Shown: positions 22,888 through 35,000, numbered from the stretch's first letter. The stretch: 64,000 nt of DNA from Aquilaria yunnanensis (GCA_039654915.1 CM077597.1:24712001-24776000); one strand, 5' to 3'. Made by a program: numbers and translations. The notes: generated from the letters alone by a model not told the origin.

Positions 22888-24180
22888 TTTTTTTTTTTAT
22901 ATATCCGTACAAAGCTTGCTTGGCCATCTCATGGGCTGACCGGATAGCTTCCCTAGAGACAACTATGCGTATACAAGAAACCACCTTTGAAATTAGTTTA
23001 TTAATATCAGAAAAAAGAGGAGCTAAGGCGTGTTGGCATGGTCTATTTTCAATAATTTGCAGAAAATCATTTGTGTAATATGTGAGAATTAAGACATGGT
23101 TTGTGCCAAATTGGATAGCCTACTGCAAAAGCCTGACTTATAGCATTAAGTTCAGCCATCAGAGCCAAAGAAATGCCCTTGGATTTGTCATTAAACACCA
23201 TTTCGTGAAGGCTTACCCTTGTAAGAACAACAAATCCAAAGGGGTCCTTCCATGCCCCATCAACCATAATTACCATAGGGCACTAAGTGAGTGTTTTCTT
23301 TCCCCACATTTTGGCCAAAAGGTTAGCCAACGTCTCTCAACATTTTGGTGATTAATTTTCATGGCTTCGGCATGGATGGAAACCTCCAATTCTTGGCTGT
23401 GCTTATACAAAAATATTGAAATGATCAGGTGGGAGCTTGTTGAAAACAATCTCCTTTTGATGAAGCCATATATCCCAAGCAGTAATCTTGGTCATGTAAA
23501 AGATTTTTGATTTGTGGCCTAGAGGCATTTGGTTCTCCGCCAAAGTAAAAAGCCACGCTTGAAGTGTGTTACCTAACTGAGGCTTCAGAACTGAATCCAT
23601 GTTTTGCCAAATAAACTGTGAGGAAAGGTAGTGATGAATCAAATGGTCACCAATCTCCACGTCTTGTTGACATTGAGGGCAAATAGGGTCATCAGAACAC
23701 GATCTCTTTAACAAGTTTGATTTAGTGGGAAGGGCATCAACACAACCTTTCTAAATGAAAATCTTCAGCTTTTTCTAGTAGATGAAAAGCCCATACAAAC
23801 TTCCATGATTTAGATGACCTCGGTGTCCGTCTTGTTATTGATTGATTTGTGGACGACTGGTTATTCATCGTAATAGCATAACCTTGTTTGTATTGGAAGC
23901 AACCATCTTAGTATTCCTCATAAATTAACTTACTAGACGGTGCTGCATGCAAGGGAAAAGGAATGGACATTATAGAGTTAGAAACTTTCTTTGAGAAAAT
24001 GGATGGAATAAGAGCTGAGTTCCATCCTCCTCCATTAGGGATAAGAAGATCTCTAACTTTCTAAATTGAAGGATTTAAACTGGGTTTCATGATTTGTTTT
24101 TAGCAATTTGGAGGAAAGATTGGGATCCAATAGTCCTTCTACAAATCAATGAACTCCCCCGTTCCTACTTGCCAACTAGT
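22888..24180 (-). pseudogene. 5'-truncated L1-type LINE: RT tail, zf-RVT and RNase H
   Basis: On the minus strand from about 24180 downward, the translation shows the region after the LINE polymerase (VRDLLIPNGGGWNS), then the zinc-binding zf-RVT block (DPICPQCQQDVEIGDHLIHH, followed by FIWQNMD and AWDIWLHQKEIVFN). An RNase H remnant follows (VDGAWKDPFG ... AELNAISQAF). It ends in a T-run at 22891-22901 on the plus strand, which is the poly(A) tail of the inserted LINE. The 5' truncation and tail are typical of target-primed reverse transcription. Several frameshifts make it non-functional. Confidence 0.8.
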
Positions 24181-24189
24181 TTTTGAGTG

Positions 24190-25235
24190 TTATTGCCCTT
24201 TAGGCAATGGACCTTCAATGATCAAGTAAGACTTATTTAATTAGTCAAAATCCCTAGCTTAATGCCTTAATTAGTTTGAATTAGCAAGTCAAGTAAGTGT
24301 TTAAAAGGTATGTGGTTACTAGGTCATTTTGGCACCTAAGTGCCATCGAGGGCAAATGGTCATTTTGCACCCCAAAGTGATAGGAATAGTTTTAAAGCTC
24401 AAAAGTTAGTTTTGGACCAAAGTGATAGGAAAACCAATATATGGGGCAAGGTTGCCCAAGTTAGTGGTACTATTCAAGCATGAGGTTCTTTTGCAAAAAT
24501 AACAAAAGTTGGAGGAGGTTGATTTTTAAACTATTTTGGAGGGTTTGGGAGGCCACTATTCATTATCTCCTTCCCTCAAATCCGTTGATCTCCATATCCT
24601 TTCAAAATCCATGGCCAAATCTCACCAAAATCATCAAATCTTGGTGGAAACCAAAGTCCTATGGGCTTAGGTAAAGTTTTGCTTTCCTTGTTTTTGTGTT
24701 GTTCTTGGTTTCTTGAGGTTGCATGAGCTAGGGCCAATCTTGTGTGAGCTAGTTTTAGTGCCACTTGTGATGGGTTTTGCTTGGAACCATAAGAACACAC
24801 TAGAGGAGGCCATTTTGTTTGGATTGCTTGATGATTGATTGTTTTCCAAAATTGAGGTAAGAGATTTATTTATTTTCGTGCTAAATTGATGTATGTGGAG
24901 CTTTTTTTGGAAAGTTAGTGCATGATTTAGCCTAAGGAAGGTACCATAGGCATATATATCATGAGCAAGCAAGAAAATTTGCTGCCAGAGGTGATGCGAT
25001 TGCATCCTATTGCCTAGTTCAGTGGAAAAATTGGCTTGAAATGTTTGATGCGATCATATTTGGTAGACAATGTGATAGCATCACATGAAGAAATGAGCCT
25101 AAGATGCTATAAGCTCCACAGAACATGCTCCAAAGGACTGGATTTTACCATCACCCCTTACCAACCCGTGGCTAGAAATGAAACGTATAAATGGAACAAA
25201 AAGCAACCTTATCTTCCTTATGCACCAAGTTAAGT
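24190..25235 (+). repeat. Gypsy-type LTR fragment related to 2500-5270
   Basis: Shares the leader phrase (CCACTATTCATTATCTCCTTC near 24553), the preceding 'tggtcattttgcaccccaaag...' type text and the later GATGCGATTGCATCC ... GATGCGATCATATTTGG motifs (24992-25055) with the LTR remnant at 2.5-5.3 kb. Frames inside it (24480-24674, 25036-25233 plus; 24576-25005 minus) have no protein similarity and follow LTR text. Confidence 0.5.
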
Positions 25236-25690
25236 TCACAAAGAACCAAAGAGAATAACCTCTCAAGAAATATTGTATTAATGATTATCTATGCTTTACG
25301 GGCATACAAAAGGCTTTGTTTATAAGGGTATAGCCAAAAACCCTAAGTCTAAACCCTGAGAAAAGCCCTTGATGGACTAGGAGTCCTAAATCAACCAAAA
25401 CAAGCATAAAACATCATAAAACCAAAGAATAGGTCTAGGTTTGACCAAAACAATAAAAACATGTGAAAATATGGAAGTTCACACTAGCTCACACTTAAGT
25501 AACCAAATATGGAAACTAAAAGGTCTAGTAAGCTATGGTGCTCTATGTTAGGGCTCAAATTGGCACCCCCAGGTGCACCCCAAGGGCTCTCAGGTTTACC
25601 AGTGGATCTACTTTAGTTGAACCTTCAAGTCCATGGTCTTGGGTCCATAGGTGTCTTTAGGGTCCATGTTTACAAATAGGGTGTATGATC
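25236..25690 (-). repeat. Gypsy LTR fragment (minus strand)
   Basis: Read on the minus strand, the end nearest 25236 gives AATACAATATTTCTTGAGAG then ATTCTCTTTGGTTCTTTGTG. This is close to the text in the plus-strand LTR at 29640-30062 (AATAATATTG ... ATTCTCTTTGGTTCTTGGCG). It lies downstream of the minus-strand gypsy pol remnant and is probably its 3' LTR. Confidence 0.5.
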
Positions 25691-25699
25691 CTTAAGCGT

Positions 25700-27110
25700 T
25701 CATGTGGACTAAGGTGCATATAGATCCTCAACCTTCAAAATTGTGCATCATGGTATCTCCTTTACTCTTTGTGTGCCCAAATGGTGCTCTAAGTGATTCA
25801 TTTGAGCTTCCATCTTTATCTTGCTTGAAAATATTGCATGACCAGCCTATGTTAAGCCATAGCCAACTCCTTAACTTTTTTCCTTGTGATAGTTCCACTT
25901 GAGATCCTTAAGGGGTCCTTGGTGTGCGTATGTGATATGCATCAACTCTTCCCTATTCGAAGAATTCATCCCTAAATTTGCATTATCACTAATTTTGTTC
26001 ATAACTTGAAAAGTACTCTTTCCTCTTGGATGTATCATTGTCATGCTACTTGTTGAAAACCTTTCTTTTTCTCATGTGTACCCAAACCTAATCTTTGGGC
26101 TCAAATTTGACCTTTTAGCCTTGGTTGGCTTTCCTTACATATTGTTGGTTCTTGTGCTTAATCTGTAACTTAACCATTTCATGCAACTTTTTAACCATAT
26201 CTGCCTTTGTTTCACCATCTAAGCTAGAAATCTCATTAGTAGGCAAAGTTGAAAGATCCAACGGACTTAAGGGGTTAAAGCCATACACAATCTTTAAAGG
26301 TGAAAACCCAGTAGTACTATGCATATCTATATTATAAGCATACTCAACATGAGGTAAACCATCTTCTCGTGGCTTTAAATTCTTACCTATGATAGCTCTA
26401 AGCATAAAACCAAAAGTTCTTTTAGTTACTTTTGTTTGACCATCTGTTTGTGGGTGACATGATGTTGAAAACAAAATTTTTGTACTAAGCTTTTCCCATA
26501 AAGTCCTTCAAAAGTGACTTAAGAACTTTGAGTCTCTATTAAAGACAATGGTCTTTGAACTCCATGAAGCCAAACCAACTCATTGAAAAACAATTAAGCA
26601 ACATTTATAACATCATCTATTTTATTGCATGGAATAAAGTGTGCCATATTTGAAAACCTATCTATTACAACAAACACAGAATCATGGCCTTTCTTAGTCC
26701 TAGGTATGCCTACTATTAAGCCCATAGATATGTCCATCCATGGATGTGAAGGTGTAGGAAGTGGTGTGTACAAACCATGTGTAGTTTGTGATGATTTCAC
26801 TATCTTACATGCAATGCAATGCTAACAAACCCTTTTGACATCCTTTGCCATGTTCAGCCATGAGTAATGTTTTTTTAAAACATGCAAAGTCTTAGCCATA
26901 CCAAAATGACCCCTTAAGCTGCCACTATGGGCCTCTTTGGTAAGTAGTTCCCTCTATGAGTTCTTAGGCACATGTAACTTGTTTTCTTTGAAAAGTAAGA
27001 CATTAACTTGATAAAACTTCTCAAAGGCAGTTTTAGCACATTTGGAGTAAACTTTACCAAAATCAAGATTAAAAGCATATGTCTTTCAAATGCTCAAAGC
27101 CAAGCACTTT
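25700..27110 (-). pseudogene. Gypsy integrase and pol C-terminus (minus strand)
   Basis: On the minus strand: an HHCC zinc-finger block near 26940-26820 (HSGSLRGHFGMAKTLHVLKK, then C-X2-C in CIACK) and the core opening ([35 protein letters not shown]). Then comes FSTSCHPQTDGQTKVTKRTF at 26470-26410, a motif shared by gypsy integrases, and EYAYNIDMHSTTGFSPLKIVYGFNP. Downstream text around 25980-25850 looks like the variable C-terminal tail of gypsy pol. Stops and frameshifts interrupt at about 26590-26475, and the SDRD motif of the core is destroyed. No gag, protease or RT is attached upstream. Confidence 0.85.
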
Positions 27111-27189
27111 GGCATCTAAATTAAAAAATAAGGCATACTTTCTTGAAAAAGCATAACATAGCCCTTCGTGGCCCTACCCAGGGAAGCTA

Positions 27190-29570
27190 TGGGAATATGT
27201 CCTACACTAGTTGCAAATGGCCAATTGATTATGTGTGCACTTGCATGCTTTTAGTTATTTAACCTACTATGCAATCATACATGAGTTATGCTTTAACTTA
27301 AACAATAAAACAAGTAACAAAACATAAAACATAAATCCTTAATCCATAAAAATGTTGCCCTAGCCTTTCACATTACACCAGGTAATAAAGCAATCAAATC
27401 ATACAAAATAGGTGTGAATTTAACTATAGATAATCATCTGTGGGCAAGCATCTATACAAAAGTAGACTATGCTCACACCCAAGAACAACTCTAGAGTACA
27501 CTACTCATTCATAAACATTAGAGGCAAATTATTGTGTGAAGGCAATACACTAAGCTACACTACTTAAATCTATAACTAAGCTCCCACCTTAGAACACACT
27601 TTTGGTGGCAAGCCCTGAAAGCCCTCTCGTGTGCTTCACTAGCCTCTATTGGCCAAATAAATAACTTAACCAACAAGTAAACCACAAAACTAGAATCACA
27701 AGGATTCAAATAAACATATTATCTTCTCATGAGCCTAGCTTAACAACCTCAATGGTTGTTGGCTCCATAAATACAAAATCTATACAACAAAAGCAAAGGG
27801 AATGAGAAACAACGATTCTCAATAAGGGATCCTTCAACATGTAAGAAAAATCTTGAGGACACACATATACATATAATATTTGAAGTCTACAGCATATAGT
27901 TAAAGTTTGAGGGCTAACATATGCGCATATATTTGAGTCCCTTGGGACCCTACCTCTTTCTAGTCCTTGCACGAACGTCACCCTATGACCAGTGAGTTCT
28001 AGCCTTTAACTCACTCCTAGCAAACCTTCGCTTGCTGACGTCCAGTGAATTAAGCTCACTAAATAACCTTCCCTTGTTTGTTATACAGGTCAACATGGTG
28101 AATGCATTTCACTTGGATTCTAAGGAACTCACTAGGTGTGCTAAGCGTCCTTATAGTGCCTCAAGTCTTTAAACTTACGTAGGTTACTTGTGTACTAAGC
28201 TTTCACCTCAAAACCTTACCAAGAATGCACTAAGTTCTCACTTGTGCCTCAAGTAATCTTGCCTAAGCTACAAGTATACTAAACCTTCACTCAAGGCATA
28301 TACCTATCCACCATTACTTGGCTCATGCTAGTGGAGTAGCAAATGTCATGGTTGGACTCATAATACCTATATTCCATGGAACCTTCCTAGGTGCGCTAAG
28401 GTTCCCACATCGGGACCACAAATCCAAAGGCCCGACTAGGTTTTCGATGGTACTAAACCTTGCACCTGAGTAATAATGTTCTATTATGGCCAAATAACCT
28501 AGTTTTCTTGTATGTGGCTCTTAGAGCTTTTAACACCACAAGAAAACTCACACGTTTCAAAGAAGTTTTAGAAGTCCTAGAGAGCTTAAGCCCTTAGGCA
28601 CACTAGGCACCTCCCCATTGCCCTCCCTCGGAACCCTTAAGAAAAACTTGGCATGCCCTTAGTTTAGCTTGTGGAGATGCATCCTCATAGTAGACAACCA
28701 TCAGATGCAAGTAGAAGGGCTTGGCAATAGGTCCCCAACCTTTCATGCCTAGCACTTGAGAATGGTGCCATGGCACCTTCAGAGGCTTTCTTACCCCTCA
28801 AAGCCTTCATAGGGTGCCTCCAAGCTTTTCCTACTTGCAAAACACATACAGTAGGCCATAATGCACCATTTTCTTCAAGTTCTTGGTTCCTCATAACACC
28901 ATACTAAGCTTGAAATCATCATTAGTCTAACATAACCTATACCATCCACCAACCTTTACCATTCATGAAACCACTTGACTTCTACCATAAGCAAGGTATG
29001 AATGGCATGAAATAAACATGAATCATAAATCCCTTTCCTCAATTAACCTTGAACTAGCAACCATCAAGTACGACAAGCATCAAACTTCATGTTTCAAAGG
29101 GTTTCACTAGGTTGCTAGGTTCTAAGACAAATACAAGGCATATGGCACCAAAATATCACAAACCTAACAAAACTGTAGCTTCATTAAGCTAATAAAATGT
29201 GAAAACATCAAGTATTGAAGCTTACCACATGCACCCAACTTACCCAAGATGGAAAACACCCATCCAAGCTTCAAAATTTGGAAAACAAGCACTTGGGCAC
29301 CAAGAAAGCTCACCAATTCCCCAAGAACCCAAGAATTTAAAGTTAGTTGAGCAAGAAATTGAAACGTCAGGAGAAGGCTATGAAAATGAATTTAGATTTT
29401 TCATATACATAAGCTCAAGGACTCTCATAAGCAGTCTATTTGAGAGTTTCAAGCTAAATGATCATTATGGAAGTGCTAGAAAAGAAGAAAATCCAATCAT
29501 GAACCCTAAAGGAGCCTTTTGGTGCACTCGAGAATACTTTGGGGTTTTTAGGGCCAATCTTGTATACCTA
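27190..29570 (-). repeat. Probable gypsy-type LTR remnant (minus strand)
   Basis: About 2.4 kb of non-coding sequence lies between the minus-strand integrase and another LTR. It has repeated phrases such as TAAGCTCACTAAATAACC, GGAACTCACTAGGTGTGC and ACTAAGCTTTCACCTC. Read on the minus strand, the 27200-27300 part (TGCATAGTAGGTTAAATAAC) resembles TGCAGGGTAGGCTAAGTAAC near 5094 in the 2.5-5.3 kb LTR. The 124-codon frame at 29199-29573 has no recognised similarity and lies in this LTR-like text, so I do not call it a gene. Confidence 0.4.
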
Positions 29571-29639
29571 TGAATTTTCCTTTAATTTTCTATTTATTTA
29601 CATTATTTAGGAAGTTATTATAACCTAGGAAGTGATTTT

Positions 29640-30062
29640 TCTCACATGGAAATTGTGGCATATGCTTCACACTTAAAACATGTTGAAAAGCATGTGTTTG
29701 AGTCCTAGTTGGACTAGGTTTTGTTATCTCTTTTACACTTCGGACTTGTAGTCTAATTTTGCTTTATTTTTACCCTAGTTTTGGCATATTAAAGGCTTAT
29801 TTTTTGGTTGTAAACCACAGCTTTTGATATCAATAATATTGTTATTTTAAGAGATATTCTCTTTGGTTCTTGGCGAACTACCTTGGTACACAAGCAAGCT
29901 TGTGTTCTTTGCTTATCTTTATACTTATTATTTCTAATCACAAGTTCATTAAGGGTGGGAGTCTTAAATCCAATCTCTTGGTGTTGTTTGTGGAACTTAT
30001 TACATCTTGGGCGTGTTTCTTGGTCATTATATCAAAGGGGTTCACATTACCTAACTAGTGGG
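29640..30062 (+). repeat. Gypsy LTR fragment (plus strand)
   Basis: Contains GATATTCTCTTTGGTTCTTG, CACAAGTTCATTAAGGGTGG and a TTGGTCATTATATCAAAGGG end phrase. It is similar in layout to the LTR that starts 20 bp downstream (TTGGTCATATACGAAGTGGG) and to the minus-strand LTR at 25236-25690. It is probably an older related solo LTR. Confidence 0.5.
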
Positions 30063-30083
30063 AGCAAGACAAGTGGTGAGAAT

Positions 30084-30539
30084 TGAGTCTAAAAGTGTAT
30101 TTACAAGCTAGAAGTCTTATTTAGTAAAGTCATAAGTATAAGACTTGCCCAAGATATGGTTGAGACTCTTTTGTAGGAAGTCATTAAAGTGTGGGCCCAA
30201 GGCACCTTAGTAATACACCCTCATCATGGTCTAACTAAGGTTAGATCTTTTAGGGTTTCTTGTGCCCCAAGTTCCCCTATATAAACTAATGCTTTCTTCT
30301 ACGTAAAACATTAGTTGAATCTAATACAATTGCTTTGTTTGAGCCAATCTTTGAGTTCTTTATGAACTTGGCATGAAACTTAAAGTACTATTCTTGTGCA
30401 AGCATCTGAGGAATCATACTAGTTCCTACCCACAAGCTAGTTAGGGGTGGTTATCTAAATCATGTTGAAGGGGGTTTTTAGAGCTTTTTAGTTTCTTGGG
30501 GATGGGTTCCTTGGTCATATACGAAGTGGGTTCCTTTCA
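30084..30539 (+). repeat. 5' LTR of a gypsy element
   Basis: Pairs with 37735-38176. Shared landmarks in the same order: TAAGACTTGC, GGAAGTCAT, CACCTTAGTAATA, TATATAA, TTGAATCTAATACAATTGC, TTCTTTRTGAACT, GGTTAGGGGTG and TTCCTTGGTCATAT, ending GGTTCCTTTCA. The two LTRs differ at many positions, so the element is old. A TATATAAA box lies at about 30280. The ends are set by where the copies stop matching; no matching 5-bp target duplication was found. Confidence 0.75.
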
Positions 30540-31072
30540 AGTTGTATTGGAACCTACAAGTTCCATCCCAGACATCTCTATCATTTATTTTTTTGTTACC
30601 TTGGTTTTTCCTCAAGCTTGATTTCTTTCATTTTCTTTCATTCAACTCACATACTAAATTCCATTCTCTTCTTACTTTGAGATTTATTTTCATCTTTTAT
30701 CTTTAGTCTAAAGGTACTTCAAGTTTAAAAGTTATCAAGTATTTAAGTGTTGGTTGCTTGTTGTTTATGGAAAAAAAAGACTAAAAAAAGGAGTATTCAG
30801 AAGGAAAAAAAAGGTTTTTTGAGCACGGTTTGCAAACAAAACAAATCCTTTTAAAAAACCTAGCGCTTGAAGACTTACACTAACGGAACTTTGGAATTTT
30901 AAAACCTAGCTTTTTTTAAATCTATATTTTGCAAAGAAGTAGGATTCTATGTTGTTTTCAATCTAAGTCCAATAATAAGAACTTCTAGCATTACATCTCA
31001 CAAAACAATTGCCAACTATCAAAATTTGAGTGTGAGTGTGAAGAAGTGTGTGTGAGGATCTTTGGTTTAAAG
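30540..31072 (+). other. Gypsy leader region, non-coding
   Basis: T- and A-rich stretch between the 5' LTR and gag, without coding similarity. No clear tRNA primer-binding site was recognised after the LTR (TTGGAACCTACAAG lies near the expected place). Confidence 0.4.
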
Positions 31073-31963
31073 ATGTCTAGCCAAAGGGAGCACCCTATGG
31101 ATATCATGCTCATGGTCCAGGCTCTCGAAATTGAGTTTCAATGCATGATGGCTAAATTGAGAACATGGAAGATGAATAAAGTAAATGGATGCAGAAGGTT
31201 AGTGCCCAGCTGACCCCAAACTGGGAGGCCCGAAGAAGGAGACCTACCTAAGCCATTTGGCCTTACAAATCAGATTAAGAAGACAAGTTTTTGAGAGCCA
31301 TCCAGGACCCTTCTGGGAGAGCAGCATAAGAGCCACCTAGGGTGGACCAGAACCTTAACTTCATCAAATTGCAAATCCAAAGCTTTCAAGGCATGAACGA
31401 CCTTGAGGCGTACCTAGAGTGGCAGGCCAACATGGAGCTAATCTTTGATTGCCATAACTACTCTAAGAAGAATAAGGTAAACCATGCTATTATAGACTTC
31501 ACTGATTACACTCTTCTGTGGTAGGATGAGGTGTGCTCAATAGGTATAGGAATGAAGAGGGCCCCATTCAGAGATGGGCAAAGCTTAAAGCTATAATGGA
31601 GAAAAGGTTTGTCCCGAGTACCAATTATAGAGAGCTAATGTAGAAAAAAACCAAGAGGATACCATGGTAAGCTTCCTACATGGCCTAAACCCTGATATAG
31701 CCAATGTTGTGGAGCTACAGCCTTATGTGGAGTTGGTAGATATGGTTCACACCACCAGTAAAGTCAAGAAACAAATCAAGAGGAGGAGTGTCACCTAGCC
31801 TAACCCAACTCGGAAGCAAACTTGGAGTAAAAAGGCTAGGCAAGAGCCTCTAAAGACTAAACCTAAGCCCCCAAAAAAGGCATGGTGAGGAAGGCCCATC
31901 AAAGCCAAGCCCTAAAATAAGGAACTGAGACATCAAATGCTTCAAGTGTTGAGGCAAGGGTCA
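31073..31963 (+). pseudogene. Gypsy gag, first part, split in its zinc knuckle
   Basis: An ATG at 31073 follows a stop-rich leader. The retrotransposon-gag domain is visible at 31360-31530 (IQSFQGMNDLEAYLEWQANM ... KVNHAIIDF). It ends in a zinc knuckle whose first part is CFKC-stop-GKGH, just before the inserted solo LTR. The second half (HIATEC) continues after the insertion at 34043. Multiple stops (e.g. 31522, 31640, 31798) show the copy was dead or has decayed since. Confidence 0.8.
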
Positions 31964-32579
31964 TGTTGACTCCTAATTTTGTCCGGGTACTAACTTTGGT
32001 TAGAAAGAATTAGTTATGAACATTTTTGTTTTGTAGGGGGCAATTTGATCTTTTTCATTGTGCTATTAATTTTAGGAGTTTAAAATGTTCATTTAGGGTA
32101 GAAATAGGAATTAGTTTAGAACACTTATTTAGAGTCCTAAGAGTTTCGTAAAGTTAATTAAAATATTAAGAAAAAGGGGTTTTAGGGAAAAAATTGAGGA
32201 TTTTTTAGTGAAATTGGGAAGTTTGAGGTAAATCTATCAAGATTGAAAAGTTCGGGATAAGTTTCCCAAAATCTCAAATTTCTAAGGAAATCTGGTTATT
32301 TTTGCAAAGTTTGGGCTAATTTGATAAATCCTGAAAGTTTTGGGCTCGATTGACAGATTAGAGAAATAATGGGTGAAATTGAGAATTCGCATGAAGTCTG
32401 GGCCTGAATTAGCAGCTCAAGAATTCTTTTCAACATAGATTAGAATTTTGACCAAATCACTCCAAATTCAATATTTTATAAATATGGGATCAACAATTGA
32501 GAGAGGGGAGGAGATGAAATTGGCAAATCCTAGCTCCTAGACGAAAAAGCCAAAAACTGCAGTCTTAAACCCCTAGCTT

Positions 32580-32995
32580 CTTGTTACCCAACCCAGAAAC
32601 CCTAAAATTCACCCAGCTACTGCCGACGCCCCCCTCTGTCACGATTCGTCTCCGTCACCACTCCAGGCACACGCCGACGCTCCAGCCGCCGCTCCTACCC
32701 TCCGTTCCAGCCATCGCCAGCCGACGCCGCCAACCCTGGACAGCTGCCCCTTTCGCCTCACCGCCAGCCTCGCAGCCGCCCCAGTCGTCTCCCGTAGCCG
32801 TTCGTGCCAAGCCGAAGGGAGCCCGCCACAACCTTCTCTCCATTCCCCACGCCTCCCACGTCTCCCGGCCGCCGTGCCGCCATTTCCCCTGCCCCTGAAG
32901 TCGCCTCACCCCCTCCGAGCCAAGCCCAAGTCTCCATCTTCCCTGCTACCGCCGAAATCATCAACAGACCCGCGAACCGCTTCCAAAACCCATGA
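32580..32995 (+). promoter_or_regulatory. GC-rich block downstream of LTR TATA box
   Basis: A sharply GC-rich island in AT-rich DNA, about 100 bp after a TATAAATA. The 4-kb LTRs have a matching GC-rich block downstream of their own TATA. It probably belongs to the transcribed leader of the LTR. Frames on both strands here are overlapping compositional artefacts. Confidence 0.5.
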
Positions 32996-33129
32996 TCCGA
33001 CTCGTCTGTCTCTCATTGTGGTATAACCCTCATTTAGTCCTTTGTTCATTTTATTTTGTTTGTTTAAGTCGTTAACTTTCTTAGTTTTTATGAATTCATC
33101 ACTGGTAGCATTTCTTTTATTAATTTTTT

Positions 33130-33520
33130 TTCTATTGTTGTTAAATGGAAGGTTAAACCTCCTATTTTTATTTTTATTATGCAGATAACCATGCCTCGTA
33201 CCTTATTTATTTTCTATTACTCTTGCATTTTATTTTATTTTTATTATTTCTGTTATGTGGATGGCCAAGCCTCTCGTTTTTTATTTTTCTGTTATTCTTG
33301 TATTTTTTATTATTTTTGTTAGTTGGAAGGCTGAGTTGCCAACCTTTTATTTTTTGTTATTTGGAATGTTGAGCCACCAACCTTTTATTTTTATTATTCT
33401 TGAATTTTTTATTTCTGTTAAATGGAAGGCCGAGCCTCCTACATTTTTACTTTCTATTATTCTTTCTTTTTTTTATTTTTTTTATTTTTATATATGGAAA
33501 GGTTGAGCCTCCTACACCTT
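33130..33520 (+). repeat. Degenerate tandem repeat in the solo LTR
   Basis: About five loose copies of a unit containing GG(A)AAGGC(C/T)GAGCC(T/A)CC(T/A)ACC followed by a T-rich stretch (TTTTATTTTTATTATTCTT), spaced roughly 60-100 bp apart. Confidence 0.6.
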
Positions 33521-33553
33521 CTATTAAAATAATTTTAAAATCTATAACCCGGT

Positions 33554-33834
33554 GATCTAATAGAATCAATGGTTTGAATAAGCACTTAATTTTTTTTAAA
33601 AATAATATAAATAAATTTAATATCTATATCCAGGTGATTCAATAGGATTTAGGGTTTGGATCGGTAATCAATTAAAATATTTAAATGATAAATAAAAAAA
33701 TAAAATTCGTTAGATTCCTCATTCGGGTGACTCGGTAGAGTCCATGGTTTGGAAATATAAAAAATTTTCATAAAATAAATAAAAATCAAGTAGTAAGGTT
33801 TATAAATCCATACCCGGGTAGTTCAATTAGAACT
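33554..33834 (+). repeat. Four hairpin motifs in the solo LTR
   Basis: Short stem-loops each followed by CATGGTTTGG-like text. At 33636-33649 GATTC-AATA-GGATT (two wobble pairs), at 33729-33742 GACTC-GGTA-GAGTC, at 33820-33834 AGTTC-AATTA-GAACT, and a broken one at 33554-33567. They match the hairpins in the 4-kb LTRs. Confidence 0.7.
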
Positions 33835-34042
33835 CATGGTTTGGAAAATTAATTAATCAAATTAAAAGAAAGCAAAACAAAACTTAGATCAAACTAAAGT
33901 GCCACTTTTGGGTGCTAGAATAAAGTTATTTTAGCATAACAGTACTCCCAAATCCTTCGAACTCTTGCAGACCATTTTCGAAGTGTCTAATCGACCTAGG
34001 TGAAACTAATTGGTAGCAACTCTTAAAACACACGTTGCTATA

Positions 34043-34625
34043 GGTCACATAGCTACTGAGTGCCCAAACCGAAGGACCATGTACTCAATGACAAGGCGAG
34101 GTGGGGACTGAGAGTCAGTCTGACTCTAAAGGCTTGTCCCCTTTGGAGGATTAAAGTGCTGAAGGGTACCTCATGTAAGAAGAGCTTTTGGTGGCAAGAA
34201 AAGCCCTCAACAAGCAAGCCCTAAAAGAGGTAGACCAAAGAAAGAACAACTTCCACAAAAGATGTTCTATAAAAGGTAAGGTGTGTAGCTTAATTATAAA
34301 CGGAGGTATTTGTAATAATGTGGCCAAAATCACAATGGTTGAGAAGTTGCTATTGCCCCATACTAAGGCACTCGAGCCCCTGTAGGTTGTAATGGTTAAA
34401 TAATTCAGGAGAGATCAAGGTGAGCAAGCAAGTATTGATGGCCTTTAAGATTAGGAAGTATAAAGATGAGATGATTTGTGATGTGGTAGCCATGCAAGCT
34501 AGCCATGTGTTGTTAGGAAGACAGTATCAATTTGATAGAAGAGTCACACATGATGAATATAAGAATAGTTATTCTTTTGTGCATAATGAAAGGCCAATCA
34601 CTCTTGTACCTCTTACACCTTAATG
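34043..34625 (+). pseudogene. Gypsy gag end and aspartic protease
   Basis: Resumes after the solo LTR with the rest of the zinc knuckle (HIATECPNRRTM). The protease follows: NNFHKRCSIKGKVCSLIING, where the active-site D-G (usually IIDGGSC) has become N-G, then NNVAKITMVEKLLL. A frameshift near 34390 leads into DVVAMQASHVLLGRQYQFDR and ITLVPLTP, the conserved end of this protease family (usually LLGRPWQFDR). It would process the gag-pol polyprotein; loss of the catalytic Asp and the frameshift make it inactive. Confidence 0.85.
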
Positions 34626-35000
34626 ACCCATGGAACATCAAAGGTAGATTTAGAGTGCGGAAGAGACAAAAATAAAAGAAAAAAAAGTTAAGGGAAGGTT
34701 GAGAGAGAAAAAAGAGTGGAAAGCTAAGAGAAAATTGGAGGGAAAAAAGGAGAGTGGCCTTGAAGGGGGAATCTAAGAGGAGTTATTACTTAAGAAAAGC
34801 AAAAAAAGAAAAGCTGAGAGAAGAAAAAAGAGCTTCTTATGCAAAATGAGTGATGCGATTAAAGCCTTCCAAGAATAAAAATAAATGCTACACATAGTGT
34901 GTAAGGACCCTTTTTTTGGTTGCTAACAAATTCCCTAAGTCTCTTTCCAGTGTTATGCTTTCTTTATAGTAGAAGTATTAAGATATATTCCCTAAGGAGC
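34626..35000 (+). other. Gypsy protease-RT linker, purine-rich
   Basis: Lys/Glu/Arg-rich coding-like sequence (many AGAGAAAAAAGAG runs), corresponding to the charged linker between protease and reverse transcriptase. Stops in all frames. Confidence 0.6.

Larger units (their letters stand above)
31964..34042 (+). mobile_element. Solo LTR (2,079 bp), relative of the 4-kb LTR at 53.6-63.3 kb
   Basis: Inserted within the gag zinc knuckle of the host gypsy element. It starts TGTTGACTCCTAATTTTGTC, ends ACACGTTGCTATA, and is flanked by the direct duplication GGTCA (31959-31963 and 34043-34047). Its start matches TGTTGACACCCAATTTCGTC and its end resembles CGTTGCCACA of the 4-kb LTR family. The internal order is also shared: TATAAATA at 32477, a GC-rich block at 32580-32995, a T-rich block with GGAAGGCCGAGCCTCC repeats at 33130-33520, then four hairpin motifs. 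Pro/Arg-rich frames in the GC block (e.g. 32581-32898) are compositional. Confidence 0.9.

Noticed and set aside
29199..29573. 124-codon frame on the plus strand
   Set aside because: No recognised similarity, lies in LTR-like sequence read on the other strand, and lacks the GC-rich codon pattern of the real gene.
32581..32995. Pro-rich and Gly/Arg-rich frames in the 2.1-kb solo LTR
   Set aside because: Same reason: GC-rich LTR leader, open on both strands.
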